From Actinomadura syzygii (GTDB lineage: Bacteria; Actinomycetota; Actinomycetes; Streptosporangiales; Streptosporangiaceae), in NCBI RefSeq assembly GCF_008085905.1, contig NZ_VSFF01000010.1:186001-250000 (forward strand): a stretch of DNA of 64,000 nt, in the 5' to 3' direction. Made by a program: the position numbers and the translations under genes. Shown here in pieces: positions 52,645 to 61,393 of the stretch. Below the pieces are notes generated by a model. The model was not told the DNA's origin and did not search any database. It saw only the letters and a list, made by a program, of their open reading frames with translations. Position 1 is the stretch's first letter, and each line of letters begins with the position of its first letter.

Positions 52645-52750
52645 ACCAGTTTCGCCCGACGTCTCCGCGGCGACCTGGACCATTCAGCCGGCAGCGGACG
52701 AAATGGTTCGCGCAGCGGGGGCCCCGGCAGAGAGCAGAGGTAGAGGAGAA

Positions 52751-53620
52751 ATGCGAGTACGTCGTTTCGGCGCCCTCATCGGGGCGGGGATGGCGCTGTC
52801 ACTGGCGCTCAGTGCGTGTGGCAGCGACACGGAGAAGACCGAGGCAAAGACGGTCGTCCAGAAGGCCAAGGACGACAAGAAGCTGACGATCGGCATCAAG
52901 TTCGACCAGCCCGCGCTCGGGCTGAAGAAGCCCGACGGCTCCTACGACGGCTTCGACGTCGACGTCGCCAAGTACGTCGCGAAGGAGCTCGGCGTCCCGG
53001 AGAGCGGCATCACGTTCAAGGAGACGACCTCCGCGAACCGCGAGTCGTTCCTCGGCGGCGGCCAGGTCGACCTCGTGTTCGCCACCTACTCGATCACCGA
53101 GGCGCGCAAGGCGCAGGTGACCTTCGGCGGCCCCTACTACGTCGCCCACCAGGACACGATGGTCCAGGCCAGCAACACCGACATCAAGAAGGCCGCCGAC
53201 CTCAAGGGCAAGAAGCTGTGCAAGGCGGCCGGGTCCAACTCGTTCCGCCGCGTCACCGAGGGCCCGCCGGACGGCAAGCTCAACATCAAGGGCGTCACGC
53301 TCGTCGACGCGAGCAGCTACTCCGACTGCGCGGCGAAGCTCCAGTCGGGCGCGCTGGACGCGGTCAGCACCGACGACCTGATCCTGGCCGGCTTCGCCGC
53401 CCAGCAGAAGGGCAAGTTCAAGGTCATCAACGACCCCTTCACCGACGAGAAGTACGGCGTCGGCATCAAGAAGGGCGACAAGGAGACCTGCGAGGCCGTC
53501 AACCAGGCCATCACCAAGATGTACTCGGACGGGACCGCGAAGACCTACCTGGAGAAGCACTTCTCGGGCACCGGGCTGAAGCTCGTCACGACCGTCCCGC
53601 AGATGGAAGGCTGCAGCTGA
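52751..53620 (+). CDS. gluB: Glutamate-type ABC importer substrate-binding lipoprotein (GluB)
   Basis: A 289-residue lipoprotein with an N-terminal signal and lipobox ALIGAGMALSLALSACGSDT (Cys anchored), followed by a family-3 binding domain (LTIGIKFDQPALGLKKPDGS; YDGFDVDVAKYVAKELGVPE; VDLVFATYSITEARKAQVTF). The start at ATG 52751 has an AGAGGAGA ribosome site. Two Cys (KKLCKAAGSNSF and SYSDCAAKLQSG) probably bridge. Ligand specificity for glutamate is inferred from the gluABCD order. A hairpin just downstream may keep its expression above the permeases. Confidence 0.93.
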   Translation: MRVRRFGALIGAGMALSLALSACGSDTEKTEAKTVVQKAKDDKKLTIGIKFDQPALGLKKPDGSYDGFDVDVAKYVAKELGVPESGITFKETTSANRESFLGGGQVDLVFATYSITEARKAQVTFGGPYYVAHQDTMVQASNTDIKKAADLKGKKLCKAAGSNSFRRVTEGPPDGKLNIKGVTLVDASSYSDCAAKLQSGALDAVSTDDLILAGFAAQQKGKFKVINDPFTDEKYGVGIKKGDKETCEAVNQAITKMYSDGTAKTYLEKHFSGTGLKLVTTVPQMEGCS

Positions 53621-53625
53621 TCCGA

Positions 53626-53643
53626 GACGCCCCGGCCGGGCGT
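53626..53643 (+). other. Hairpin between gluB and gluC
   Basis: GACGCCC-CGGCC-GGGCGTC forms a perfect 7-bp stem 5 nt after the gluB stop, in a 143-bp gap that also contains a second GC stem at about 53690-53716. Such a structure often protects or trims the binding-protein part of an ABC message. This role is inferred. Confidence 0.45.
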
Positions 53644-53763
53644 CCGATCGCGGCGCCCGCTCCGAGGACGAGACGTCACGCGGCGCACTCGCCGGGACCG
53701 CGCGGTCCCCGGCGGGGCGCCCGCGTGGCCCGACCCGCTGGAACGCCATGGAACTGCTGAGCA

Positions 53764-54447
53764 ATGTTTGACTTCGGCCCGTTCTTCGACAACTTCGACG
53801 AGATCCTCAACGGGTTCTGGGGCACCGTGAAGCTGGCCGCCGTCTCGGCGGTGCTCTCCCTCCTGATCGGCACGGTCCTCGCGAGCTTCCGGGTCGCCCC
53901 GGTCCCGCTGCTGCGCGTGCTCGGCACCGCGTACGTCAACGTCGTCCGCAACACTCCTCTCACGCTCGTGCTGCTGATGTGCAGCCTCGGGCTCAACGAC
54001 GTCCTGGCGCTGACCTTCTCCGACAACCCCGGCACCACCTACTACTGGTGGGCGGTGCTCGGCCTGTCCGGGTACACCGGGGCGTTCGTCTGCGAGTCGC
54101 TGCGCGCGGGCATCAACACGGTGCCGCTCGGCCAGGCGGAGGCGGCCCGCTCGATCGGGCTGACCTTCACCCAGTCGCTGCGGATCATCATCCTCCCGCA
54201 GGCGTTCCGCGCCGTGATCGCGCCGCTGGGCAGCGTCTTCATCGCGATGATCAAGAACACGACGGTGGCGTCCGCGGCAAGCTACGCCGAGGCCGCGGCG
54301 GCCATGAAGAGCCTGCTCGACCTGCCGTCCTTCACCAGCGGTGCGCTCCCGCTGTTCATCGGCGTCGCCATCGGCTTCATGATCCTCACACTGCCGACCG
54401 GCTTCTTCTTCGGCTGGTTGCACAAGCGGATGGCGGTGGCCCGATGA
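53764..54447 (+). CDS. gluC: Glutamate-type ABC importer permease (GluC)
   Basis: A 227-residue HisM-type permease beginning MFDFGPFFDNFDEILNGFWG. About five membrane segments are present. The EAA loop is in VPLGQAEAARSIGLTFTQSL and RIIILPQAFRAVIAPLGSVF, and the N-terminal GTVKLAAVSAVLSLLIGTVL and RNTPLTLVLLM are family typical. It pairs with GluD. The ATG at 53764 lies close after a GAACTGCTGAGCA stretch with a weak ribosome site. Confidence 0.93.
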   Translation: MFDFGPFFDNFDEILNGFWGTVKLAAVSAVLSLLIGTVLASFRVAPVPLLRVLGTAYVNVVRNTPLTLVLLMCSLGLNDVLALTFSDNPGTTYYWWAVLGLSGYTGAFVCESLRAGINTVPLGQAEAARSIGLTFTQSLRIIILPQAFRAVIAPLGSVFIAMIKNTTVASAASYAEAAAAMKSLLDLPSFTSGALPLFIGVAIGFMILTLPTGFFFGWLHKRMAVAR

Positions 54448-54487
54448 CCGGACCGGAGCGAGGATCATCGGGCCACCGGCTCGGGGG

Positions 54488-54507
54488 TCCGGGGGGCGCC
54501 CCCCGGA
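54488..54507 (+). repeat. 20-bp perfect GC palindrome between gluC and gluD
   Basis: TCCGGGGGGCGCCCCCCGGA is a perfect 20-bp palindrome 13 nt before the gluD start. It would form a stable stem near the gluD ribosome site (GGCAGGGCCCG) and so could lower its translation. It belongs to the recurrent G-run/C-run hairpins of this window. Confidence 0.6.
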
Positions 54508-54520
54508 AAGGCAGGGCCCG

Positions 54521-55549
54521 ATGAGTAAAGAAGCGACCGTCCTGTTCGACGTTCCGGGGCCGCGTGCGCGGGCGCGGAACAGGATCGTGGCCGTCATCAC
54601 GACGGCGGTGCTGCTGGCGCTGTTCGCCGCGCTCGTCTGGCGCTTCAACGAGAAGGGCCAGTTCGCGGGCGAGTTGTGGAGCCCGTTCACCAAGTGGACA
54701 GTCTGGGACAAGCTGATCCTGCCCGGCCTCTGGAACACGCTGAAGGCCGCGGCCGTGGCCGCCGTGCTGGCGCTGGTGTTCGGCGTCGTCTTCGGCCTGG
54801 CCCGGCTCTCGGACCACTGGTGGATCCGGGTCCCCGCCGGGGTCGTCGTGGAGTTCTTCCGCGCGATCCCGCTGCTGATCCTGATCTTCCTGGCGTTCTT
54901 CATCCCGAACAAGATCAGCCCGTCGATCGCCGAGTCGTCGTTCGGGACGCTGCAGCGCGTCCTGGTCGACAACTTCTTCTCGCTCTTCGGCGTGCAGATC
55001 AACGCCGGGACGATCACCGTGCCGGCGTTCGCCGCGGTCGTGTTCGGCCTGGTGATGTACAACGGCTCGGTGCTCGCCGAGGTGGTCCGCGCGGGCGTGC
55101 AGTCGATCCCGAAGGGGCAGTCGGAGGCCGCCTACTCCGTCGGCCTGCGCAAGAACGGCGTGCTGCGGCTGGTGCTGCTGCCGCAGGCCGTGACGGTGAT
55201 GATGCCGGCGATCGTGAGCCAGCTCGTCGTCCTGCTGAAGGACACCGCGCTCGGGTTCATCATCGCCTACTCCGAACTGCTGTCCGCCGGGTTCCGGGAG
55301 GTGCCCGCCAACTTCCACAACAACAAGATCCAGGCGGGCATCGTCGTCGCCGTGATCTACATCGCGCTGAACATGTCGGTGAGCAGGCTCGCCACCTGGC
55401 TGGAGGCGCGCAGCCGCCGCAGCCGCAAGACGGAGGCGAGGACCATGGGCGGCGACATGGGCGCGCCGCCCGCCCCGGGCATGTCGGCGGGCGGGGGCGC
55501 CCCGATCGTGCCGGGCTCCGGCTACTCGGGCGCCCAGGGCGCCGTCTGA
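54521..55549 (+). CDS. gluD: Glutamate-type ABC importer permease (GluD)
   Basis: A 342-residue permease, longer than GluC because of a 45-residue hydrophilic N-terminus (MSKEATVLFDVPGPRARARN) and a Gly/Pro-rich cytoplasmic tail of about 45 residues (GGDMGAPPAPGMSAGGGAPI). The core has about five membrane segments and an EAA loop (SIPKGQSEAAYSVGLRKNGV; LRLVLLPQAVTVMMPAIVSQ). Last gene of gluABCD, followed by a strong terminator. Confidence 0.93.
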   Translation: MSKEATVLFDVPGPRARARNRIVAVITTAVLLALFAALVWRFNEKGQFAGELWSPFTKWTVWDKLILPGLWNTLKAAAVAAVLALVFGVVFGLARLSDHWWIRVPAGVVVEFFRAIPLLILIFLAFFIPNKISPSIAESSFGTLQRVLVDNFFSLFGVQINAGTITVPAFAAVVFGLVMYNGSVLAEVVRAGVQSIPKGQSEAAYSVGLRKNGVLRLVLLPQAVTVMMPAIVSQLVVLLKDTALGFIIAYSELLSAGFREVPANFHNNKIQAGIVVAVIYIALNMSVSRLATWLEARSRRSRKTEARTMGGDMGAPPAPGMSAGGGAPIVPGSGYSGAQGAV

Positions 55550-55570
55550 GCCCTCCGCGCCGCACTGGAC

Positions 55571-55600
55571 GGCGCCGACCGGTCTCCACCGGTCGGCGCC
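55571..55600 (+). terminator. Terminator of gluABCD
   Basis: GGCGCCGACCGGT-CTCC-ACCGGTCGGCGCC is a perfect 13-bp stem with a tetraloop, 21 nt after the gluD stop, followed by GTCTTCG. It is the cleanest terminator-like hairpin in the window. Confidence 0.8.
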
Positions 55601-55770
55601 GTCTTCGCGTCAGCACCGCTTCGCGGGGCGCGGGCGGCGGACGGGAGGGCCGCCGCGTGCCGGAATTGCGGCTCAGCGTGAGAGTTCCCAAGTCGTCGGC
55701 GTGTATCTTTCCGAGTTCAAACCGCCCGTCATGGCCCCAACCCGTCCCCGTATGCGGGACGATTCCTGGT

Positions 55771-57792
55771 ATGACCGCTCGTGCGACCCTCCCCTACGGC
55801 TCCTGGCCCTCCCCCATCTCCGCAGCCGACGTCGCCCGCGCCCGGCTGCGCCTCAGTTTCCCCACCGTCTCGGGCAGCGACGTGTGGTGGCAGGAGACGC
55901 GACCCGAGGAGGGCGGTCGAACGACGGTCGTCCATCTGAAGGGCGGTCACCGCACCGAACTCCTCCATGCGCCCTGGGACGCGCGGACGCGCGTCCACGA
56001 GTACGGCGGGCGGTCGTACCTGCCCGTCCGCACCGAGTCCGGGCCGTCGATCGTGTTCTCCAACTACGAGGACCAGCGGCTCCACCGGTTGGACGAGGGC
56101 GACCCGAAGCCGTACCCGCTGACCCCCGAGCCCGCCGTCCCGGCCGGGCTGCGCTTCGCCGACTACGTCCTGTCCCCCGACGGGACGGAGATCTGGTGCG
56201 TCTGCGAGGGCCACATCGCCGAGCCGCGGGAGCAGCCGGAGGGGGCCGACGCTCCCGCGGACGACAAGCCCGCGGGCACCGGGATCCGGCGCGCGATCGT
56301 CGCCGTCCCGCTGGACGGCAGCGCCGCCGAGGACGCCGGCGCCATCCGCGAGCTGGTCACCGGCGCCGGTTTCTACGCCTCGCCCGCGCCGTCGCCGGGC
56401 GGCGGCCACCTGGCGTGGGTGCAGTGGAACCACCCGCGCATGCCGTGGGACGGCACCGAGCTGCGCGTCGCCGCCCTGGAGGACGGCGCGGCGGTCGCGC
56501 CCCGCACCGTCAAGGGCGGCCTCACCGAGTCGGCGCTCGCGCCGCTGTGGCGGGACGACGAGTCCCTGTACGTCATCTCCGACTGGCCGGGCTGGTGGAA
56601 CATCTACCAGGTCGGGCTGCACGGCGAGTCGCCGCAGGCGCTGTACCCGGCGGAGGAGGAGTTCGCCGGGCCGCTGTGGCACCTCGGCGGCATGCCGTAC
56701 GCGCTGCTCGGGGACGGGCGGCTCGCCGTCCTGCACGGCGAGGGCGACCTGCGGCTCGGCGTCTACGACCCGGAGACGCTCGACCTCATCGACCTGGACG
56801 TCCCGTACGAGCACTGGCAGACCGCGCTGTCCACGGACGGCGGGACGATCGTCGGCATCGCGGGCGGCCCCGACCTGCCGACCTCGGTCGTCCGGGTCGA
56901 CACCACGACCGGGCGGGTCGAGGGCCTGCGCCGCGAACTCGCCGAGGTCCCGGACGTGGCGTACCTGTCGAAGCCCCGCGCCGAGCAGGTGGACGGGCCG
57001 TTCGGACGTCCCGTCCACGCCTACGTCTTCCCGCCCGCCAACCCCGAGGCCGCCGGGCCCGAGGGCGAGCTGCCGCCGTACGTCGTGTTCGTGCACGGCG
57101 GTCCGACCGGGCGCGTGTCCAAGGCACTCGATTTGGAACGCGCCTACTTCACCAGCCGCGGCATCGGCGTCATCGACGTCAACTACGGCGGGTCGACCGG
57201 GCACGGCCGCGCCTACCGCGAGCGGCTGCGCCGCCAGTGGGGCGTCGTCGACGTCGAGGACGCCGTCGCCGCCGCGCGCTTCCTCATCGACGGCGGCATC
57301 GCCGACCCGGCCCGGCTCGCGATCCGCGGCGGCTCCGCCGGCGGCTGGACGACGCTCGCCGCGATCACCCAGACCGACGTGTTCAAGGCCGCGACGTCCT
57401 ACTACGGGATCAGCGACCTGCAGAGTTTCGCCGCCGCCACCCACGACTTCGAGTCGCACTACCTGTTCGGGCTGATCGGGCCGCTGCCCGGATTCGAGCG
57501 CGCCTACGAGGAGCGGTCGCCGCTCGGGCACGCCGACCGGACGGCCTGCCCCGTCCTGCTCCTCCAGGGCCTGAACGACCCGGTCGTCCCGGCGGACCAG
57601 TCGGAGCGCTTCGCGGCCGCGCTCGCCGCGAAGAAGACCCCGTACGCCTACCTGACGTTCGAGGGCGAGTCGCACGGCTTCCGGCGCGCCGACACGGTGA
57701 TCCGCTGCCTGGAGGCGGAGCTGGCGTTCTACGGCCAGACGCTCGGCTTCGAGCCGCGCGGCGTCCAGCCGATCACCCTGACCGTGGCCTGA
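55771..57792 (+). CDS. S9 family prolyl oligopeptidase-like serine peptidase
   Basis: A 673-residue cytosolic protein. The beta-propeller fills roughly residues 30-400 (HEYGGRSYLPVRTESGPSIV; YVLSPDGTEIWCVCEGHIAE). The C-terminal alpha/beta hydrolase has PPYVVFVHGGPTGRVSKALD, the nucleophile elbow IRGGSAGGWTTLAA, then acid LLLQGLNDPVVPADQ and base FEGESHGFRRADT. This arrangement fits the dipeptidyl aminopeptidase/acylaminoacyl-peptidase group. The start at ATG 55771 gives MTARATLPYGSWPSPISAAD; no signal peptide is seen. It is convergent with rny. Confidence 0.93.
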   Translation: MTARATLPYGSWPSPISAADVARARLRLSFPTVSGSDVWWQETRPEEGGRTTVVHLKGGHRTELLHAPWDARTRVHEYGGRSYLPVRTESGPSIVFSNYEDQRLHRLDEGDPKPYPLTPEPAVPAGLRFADYVLSPDGTEIWCVCEGHIAEPREQPEGADAPADDKPAGTGIRRAIVAVPLDGSAAEDAGAIRELVTGAGFYASPAPSPGGGHLAWVQWNHPRMPWDGTELRVAALEDGAAVAPRTVKGGLTESALAPLWRDDESLYVISDWPGWWNIYQVGLHGESPQALYPAEEEFAGPLWHLGGMPYALLGDGRLAVLHGEGDLRLGVYDPETLDLIDLDVPYEHWQTALSTDGGTIVGIAGGPDLPTSVVRVDTTTGRVEGLRRELAEVPDVAYLSKPRAEQVDGPFGRPVHAYVFPPANPEAAGPEGELPPYVVFVHGGPTGRVSKALDLERAYFTSRGIGVIDVNYGGSTGHGRAYRERLRRQWGVVDVEDAVAAARFLIDGGIADPARLAIRGGSAGGWTTLAAITQTDVFKAATSYYGISDLQSFAAATHDFESHYLFGLIGPLPGFERAYEERSPLGHADRTACPVLLLQGLNDPVVPADQSERFAAALAAKKTPYAYLTFEGESHGFRRADTVIRCLEAELAFYGQTLGFEPRGVQPITLTVA

Positions 57793-57845
57793 CCCGCACA
57801 CCCGTCCGCCCCGACTCCAGAGCCGGGACGGGCGGGGCCGCCTGG

Positions 57846-57884
57846 GCGGTCACCGGCCGGAGCGGTCACCGGCCGGAGCGGTCA
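57846..57884. repeat. 16-bp direct repeats between S9 peptidase and rny
   Basis: GCGGTCACCGGCCGGA occurs twice without a gap (57846-57861, 57862-57877), followed by GCGGTCA (57878-57884). It lies 13 bp past the rny stop, in the convergent gap. The unit contains CCGG/CCGGCC pairing, so a terminator role is possible. Confidence 0.8.
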
Positions 57885-57897
57885 ATGGGCAGCGCGG

Positions 57898-59469
57898 TCA
57901 GCGGGCGAACTCGATGGCGCGGGACTCGCGGACGACGGTGACGCGGATCTGGCCCGGGTAGGTCAGCTCGTCCTCGACCTGCTTGGCGATGTCCCGCGCG
58001 ATGACCTGCGCCTGGATGTCATCGACGGAGTCGGGCTTCACCATCACCCGGATCTCCCGCCCGGCCTGCATCGCGAAGACCTTCTCGACGCCCTCGTGCT
58101 TGTCGCGGGCGATCTCCTCCAGCCGCTCCAGGCGCTTGACGTACGCCTCCAGCGACTCGCGGCGCGCTCCCGGACGGCTGCCGCTGATCGCGTCCGCCGC
58201 CTGGGTGAGCACCGCCTCCACCGTCCGGACCTCGACCTCGTTGTGGTGCGCCTCGATCGCGTGGACGACGTCCTCGTGCTCGCCGTACCTGCGGGCGATC
58301 TCCGCGCCGATCAGCGCGTGGCTGCCCTCAACCTCGTGGGTGAGCGCCTTGCCGATGTCGTGCAGCAGCGTGCACCGCTTCGCGATCTCCACCGGCAGCC
58401 GCAGCTCGCCCGCCATGATCCCGGCGAGGTGCGCGGACTCGATCAGGTGCTTCAGGACGTTCTGCCCGTACGACGTCCGGTACCGGAGCTGCCCGAGCAG
58501 GGCGATCAGCTCCGGGTGCATGTCGCCGATGCCGACCTCGACCAGCGCGTCCTCGCCCGACCGGACGCAGAGCTGCTCCACGTCGCTCTTGCTGCGCTCG
58601 TAGATCTCCTCGATGCGCTGCGGGTGGATCCGGCCGTCCAGGACGAGCTTCTCCAGCGTCAGCCGCCCGACCTCGCGGCGCACCGGGTCGAAGCAGCTCA
58701 GCAGCACCGCCTCGGGTGTGTCGTCGATGATCAGGTTGACGCCGGTCGTCGTCTCGAACGCGCGGATGTTGCGGCCCTCGCGGCCGATGATCCGGCCCTT
58801 CATCTCGTCGCTCGGCAGGTGCAGCACGGACACCACGGACTCGGCGGTCTGCTCGCTCGCCACCCGCTGGATGGCCAGCGTCACGATCTTGCGGGCGCGC
58901 TTCTCGCCCTCCGCCCGCGCGGTGTTCTCGATCTCCCGGACGATCGGGATCGACTCCCGCTTCGCCTGGTTCTCGATCGCCGCGACCAGTTCGCCCTTGG
59001 CCTGCTCGGCGGTGAGCCCGGCGGCGCCCTCCAGCACCCTGCGCCGCTCCTCCTCGACGCCGTCGAGCTCTTCCTTGCGGGTCTCAAGCGACTTCTTCGT
59101 CTCGGCGAGGCGTCCGGACCACTCCTCCAGGCGGCGGACCTCGCCGTCCAGCCGCTGCTCCCGCTCGGCGAGGCGGGCCTCCCGGCGCTCCAGGTCCTCC
59201 CGGACGGCGCGGAGGTCGTCGCGGAGCGTACGGCCCTCGTCCTCGGCCTCCGCGCGGGCCGTCGCGGCGATCTCGCGCGCGTCCCGCTCGCCCTTCTCCA
59301 GGACGGCCGCGGCCTGGCGTTCGGCCCGCGTCCGGATCTCGTCGGCCTCGCTGTGCGCCCGGGCCAGCTCCGCCGCGGCCTTGCCGGGAGTGCCCGGCCG
59401 CCGCGACACGAGGATCACGAGAGCGACCAGGGTCACCAGCAGCGCTGCACCCAGCAGGACGCTCTCCAT
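57898..59469 (-). CDS. rny: Ribonuclease Y
   Basis: A 523-residue membrane-anchored endoribonuclease. One N-terminal segment (MESVLLGAALLVTLVALVIL), a long coiled coil (about residues 35-190), a KH domain (VVSVLHLPSDEMKGRIIGRE, GRNIRAFETTTGVNLIIDD) and an HD domain with CTLLHDIGKALTHEVEGSHA and VVHAIEAHHNEVEVRTVEAV. The HD metal residues are intact. It starts mRNA decay in many Gram-positives. Between miaB and recX is a usual actinobacterial position for rny or its neighbours. Confidence 0.96.
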   Translation of the reverse strand: MESVLLGAALLVTLVALVILVSRRPGTPGKAAAELARAHSEADEIRTRAERQAAAVLEKGERDAREIAATARAEAEDEGRTLRDDLRAVREDLERREARLAEREQRLDGEVRRLEEWSGRLAETKKSLETRKEELDGVEEERRRVLEGAAGLTAEQAKGELVAAIENQAKRESIPIVREIENTARAEGEKRARKIVTLAIQRVASEQTAESVVSVLHLPSDEMKGRIIGREGRNIRAFETTTGVNLIIDDTPEAVLLSCFDPVRREVGRLTLEKLVLDGRIHPQRIEEIYERSKSDVEQLCVRSGEDALVEVGIGDMHPELIALLGQLRYRTSYGQNVLKHLIESAHLAGIMAGELRLPVEIAKRCTLLHDIGKALTHEVEGSHALIGAEIARRYGEHEDVVHAIEAHHNEVEVRTVEAVLTQAADAISGSRPGARRESLEAYVKRLERLEEIARDKHEGVEKVFAMQAGREIRVMVKPDSVDDIQAQVIARDIAKQVEDELTYPGQIRVTVVRESRAIEFAR

Positions 59470-60198
59470 GAGGCAGATCCTTCCTCGCCGCGGGTCCGTC
59501 CGGAGTCGGGACCCTGCCTAGCGAGGATTTACTCGCGCTCAGCGGACGACCGAAGGCACGACCAAGCTGGGCCGCGCACCGCGCGCACCCGGTGATTCGG
59601 CCGCTTCCGGTCGGCGAACGTGTCCTGTATGCCTCTCAGCCGCTGGAACGTGCTCGGTCGTATGGCAATCCGCGAGACGCGGAGTAACTCCTCACTGCCG
59701 TAACGGTAAGCGGCATGGAGGTAATGAGCAAGCAAACGCAGGGCATTCCGGACTAACCGAACGTCAACGTGAGTCCTTCCTTACCGCCCTTCCTGACCGC
59801 TTTCAGCCCCCTGACCTGCCCCGGAACACCGGGTCAGACCCACCCCCCACCCCGCCGTTCCAGCCACCCCCCATGTCACCAACACGCCACACACCCCCCA
59901 ACCACCCCACCGAACCCCCCGACTTGACACGCCCAACAGCCAAGCCACCACGCGGTAACGGCCTGTCAGGAGCACAGCGGCCCGACAACCACGGCTCGGC
60001 ACGAACGCCATGAGGACAAGCCCCCCGAACGCGCCAACCGCGATGGCAGGTCCCCCTGGCGGGGGGATGGCATGGCGAGCGGACTCGACAGTTGAGGCGG
60101 CGGGTCCCCCTTCGTGAGGGTGGGTCGGACTTGCTTGGTCGGTCGGGGACGAGGGTTCGGGACCGGTGCCCTCTTCTTCTGTCAGAGGCGGGTTCGGC
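59470..60198. other. 729-bp region between recX and rny with no confident gene
   Basis: A 68-codon minus-strand frame (59529-59735, TTG start) reads LHAAYRYGSEELLRVSRIAI; it has no clear ribosome site and weak codon bias, so it is doubtful. From about 59817 to 59930 the plus strand is almost G-free and C-rich (runs of five or six C), making the minus-strand RNA G-rich. CCCCC-TGGC-GGGGG at 60052-60065 is a likely recX terminator. The rny promoter must lie near 59500-59780. Confidence 0.45.
60052..60065 (-). terminator. G5/C5 hairpin downstream of recX
   Basis: CCCCC-TGGC-GGGGG, a 5-bp perfect stem with a tetraloop, 133 nt past the recX stop. One of the recurrent G-run/C-run hairpins; terminator role is likely but unproven. 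Confidence 0.4.
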
Positions 60199-61233
60199 TC
60201 AGTCGCTCGGGGGCGGGGGTTCGGGGAGGGCTTCGGGGTCGGCGCCCTCTTCGGCCAGGGCCTCTTTGACCAGGCGGTAGGAGAGGGCGGGTGAGTAGCC
60301 CTTGCGTGCGAGCATGCCCACCAGGCGGCGCATGCGTTTGGTCGGGTCGGCGCCTCTGGTGGACCGGAGCTTGCGGTTCACGAGGGCGCGGGCGGTGTGT
60401 TCCTCCTGCTCCGGGTCGAGGGCGTCGACGGCGTCGTTGACTGTCTCGTCCGCGACGCCGCGACGGCGAAGTTCGGCGGCGAGAGCACGCTTCGCCAGCC
60501 CACGCCCGGTGTGCCTGGACTGCACCCACGCCTGGGCGAACGCCTCATCGTCGATCAGCCCAGCGGCGGTGAGACGGTCGAGAACGCGCTCAGCGACGTC
60601 ATCGGGGACGCTCTTCCGCCGCAACGCGTCCGCGAGCTGAGCCCGCGTGCGAGGGGACGACGTGAGTAGACGCAAGCAGTGCTCCCGCGCAGCAGCCTCC
60701 CCACCCGCCGCACCAGGAGCGCCCGCCACCCCGCCCGATGACCTACGACCCGATGACTTGGCACCCGATGACTTGCGCCCCGGTGACTTGCCACCCAGCG
60801 ACTGACCGCCCGGCAGCACAGCACCCGTTGCCTCGGCAGCGCCCGCCGACTCAATGCCCGCCGACTCCACGCCCTGGGGAAGCATGCCCGGCCGTTCGAC
60901 GCCCTGCGGCGCCGTACTCCACGGACTTGTGTCCGCCGACTCCACGGCTTCCGGAAGTGCGCCCTGTGGAAGGGTGTCCGGTCGTTCGGTGCTCTGTGGC
61001 ACCGTGCCCCACGGGTTCGTGCTCACCGACTCCGCGTCCGGCAGCGTTGTGCCCGGTGACTCGGCGTCTGCTGGCTTCGAACCTGGGCGTGCCGTGCGCG
61101 GTCGTTCGGCGCTCTGCGGTGCTGGGCCGCCCCACAACCCCGTGCCTTGCGACTCCGTGGCCCATGGTGCCGTGTCCGGAGGCATGGGGGCTGGCCGCTT
61201 GGGCGGTGGTGGGTCTGGTTGGTCGGTGGTCAT
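60199..61233 (-). CDS. recX: Regulatory protein RecX with long repetitive N-terminal extension
   Basis: A 344-residue protein, about twice the usual RecX length. The RecX domain fills the C-terminal half (REHCLRLLTSSPRTRAQLAD; LIDDEAFAQAWVQSRHTGRG; KRMRRLVGMLARKGYSPALS). Residues 1-165 are low-complexity Pro/Ala/Ser/Glu. They contain three diverged copies of a WG-PQS-ERP-D/S-ESA unit and five pentapeptides like KSSGR. RecX modulates RecA filaments. It lies 160 bp downstream of recA on the same strand. A start later in the frame cannot be excluded, but the repeats keep the frame open throughout. Confidence 0.9.
   Translation of the reverse strand: MTTDQPDPPPPKRPAPMPPDTAPWATESQGTGLWGGPAPQSAERPRTARPGSKPADAESPGTTLPDAESVSTNPWGTVPQSTERPDTLPQGALPEAVESADTSPWSTAPQGVERPGMLPQGVESAGIESAGAAEATGAVLPGGQSLGGKSPGRKSSGAKSSGRRSSGGVAGAPGAAGGEAAAREHCLRLLTSSPRTRAQLADALRRKSVPDDVAERVLDRLTAAGLIDDEAFAQAWVQSRHTGRGLAKRALAAELRRRGVADETVNDAVDALDPEQEEHTARALVNRKLRSTRGADPTKRMRRLVGMLARKGYSPALSYRLVKEALAEEGADPEALPEPPPPSD
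60731..60805 (-). repeat. Five tandem 15-bp repeats inside recX
   Basis: Units at 60731, 60746, 60761, 60776 and 60791, such as CGACCCGATGACTTG and GCACCCGATGACTTG, are each 15 bp and encode five residues (KSSGA, KSSGR, RSSGG and similar) on the minus strand. Slippage would add or remove five residues without breaking the frame. Confidence 0.8.
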
Positions 61234-61393
61234 GGTGTCGTGGGCCCGGGTGGGGCGGGGGGCCTGGGAGCGGCGGCGCCGTCGGGGAAGGTCCGCGCAC
61301 CGGTCGTGTGGTGTCGGGTAGGGCGCCGCCGCCCTGCATAAGAGATCATCGCTTACTCATCGTCAAGAGTCACCCTTATCGGGGCATTCTCCG

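Noticed and set aside
59781..60011. 76-codon minus-strand frame rich in Gly, Val and Trp
   Set aside because: Results from G-runs in the C-rich stretch; no ribosome site or conserved feature.
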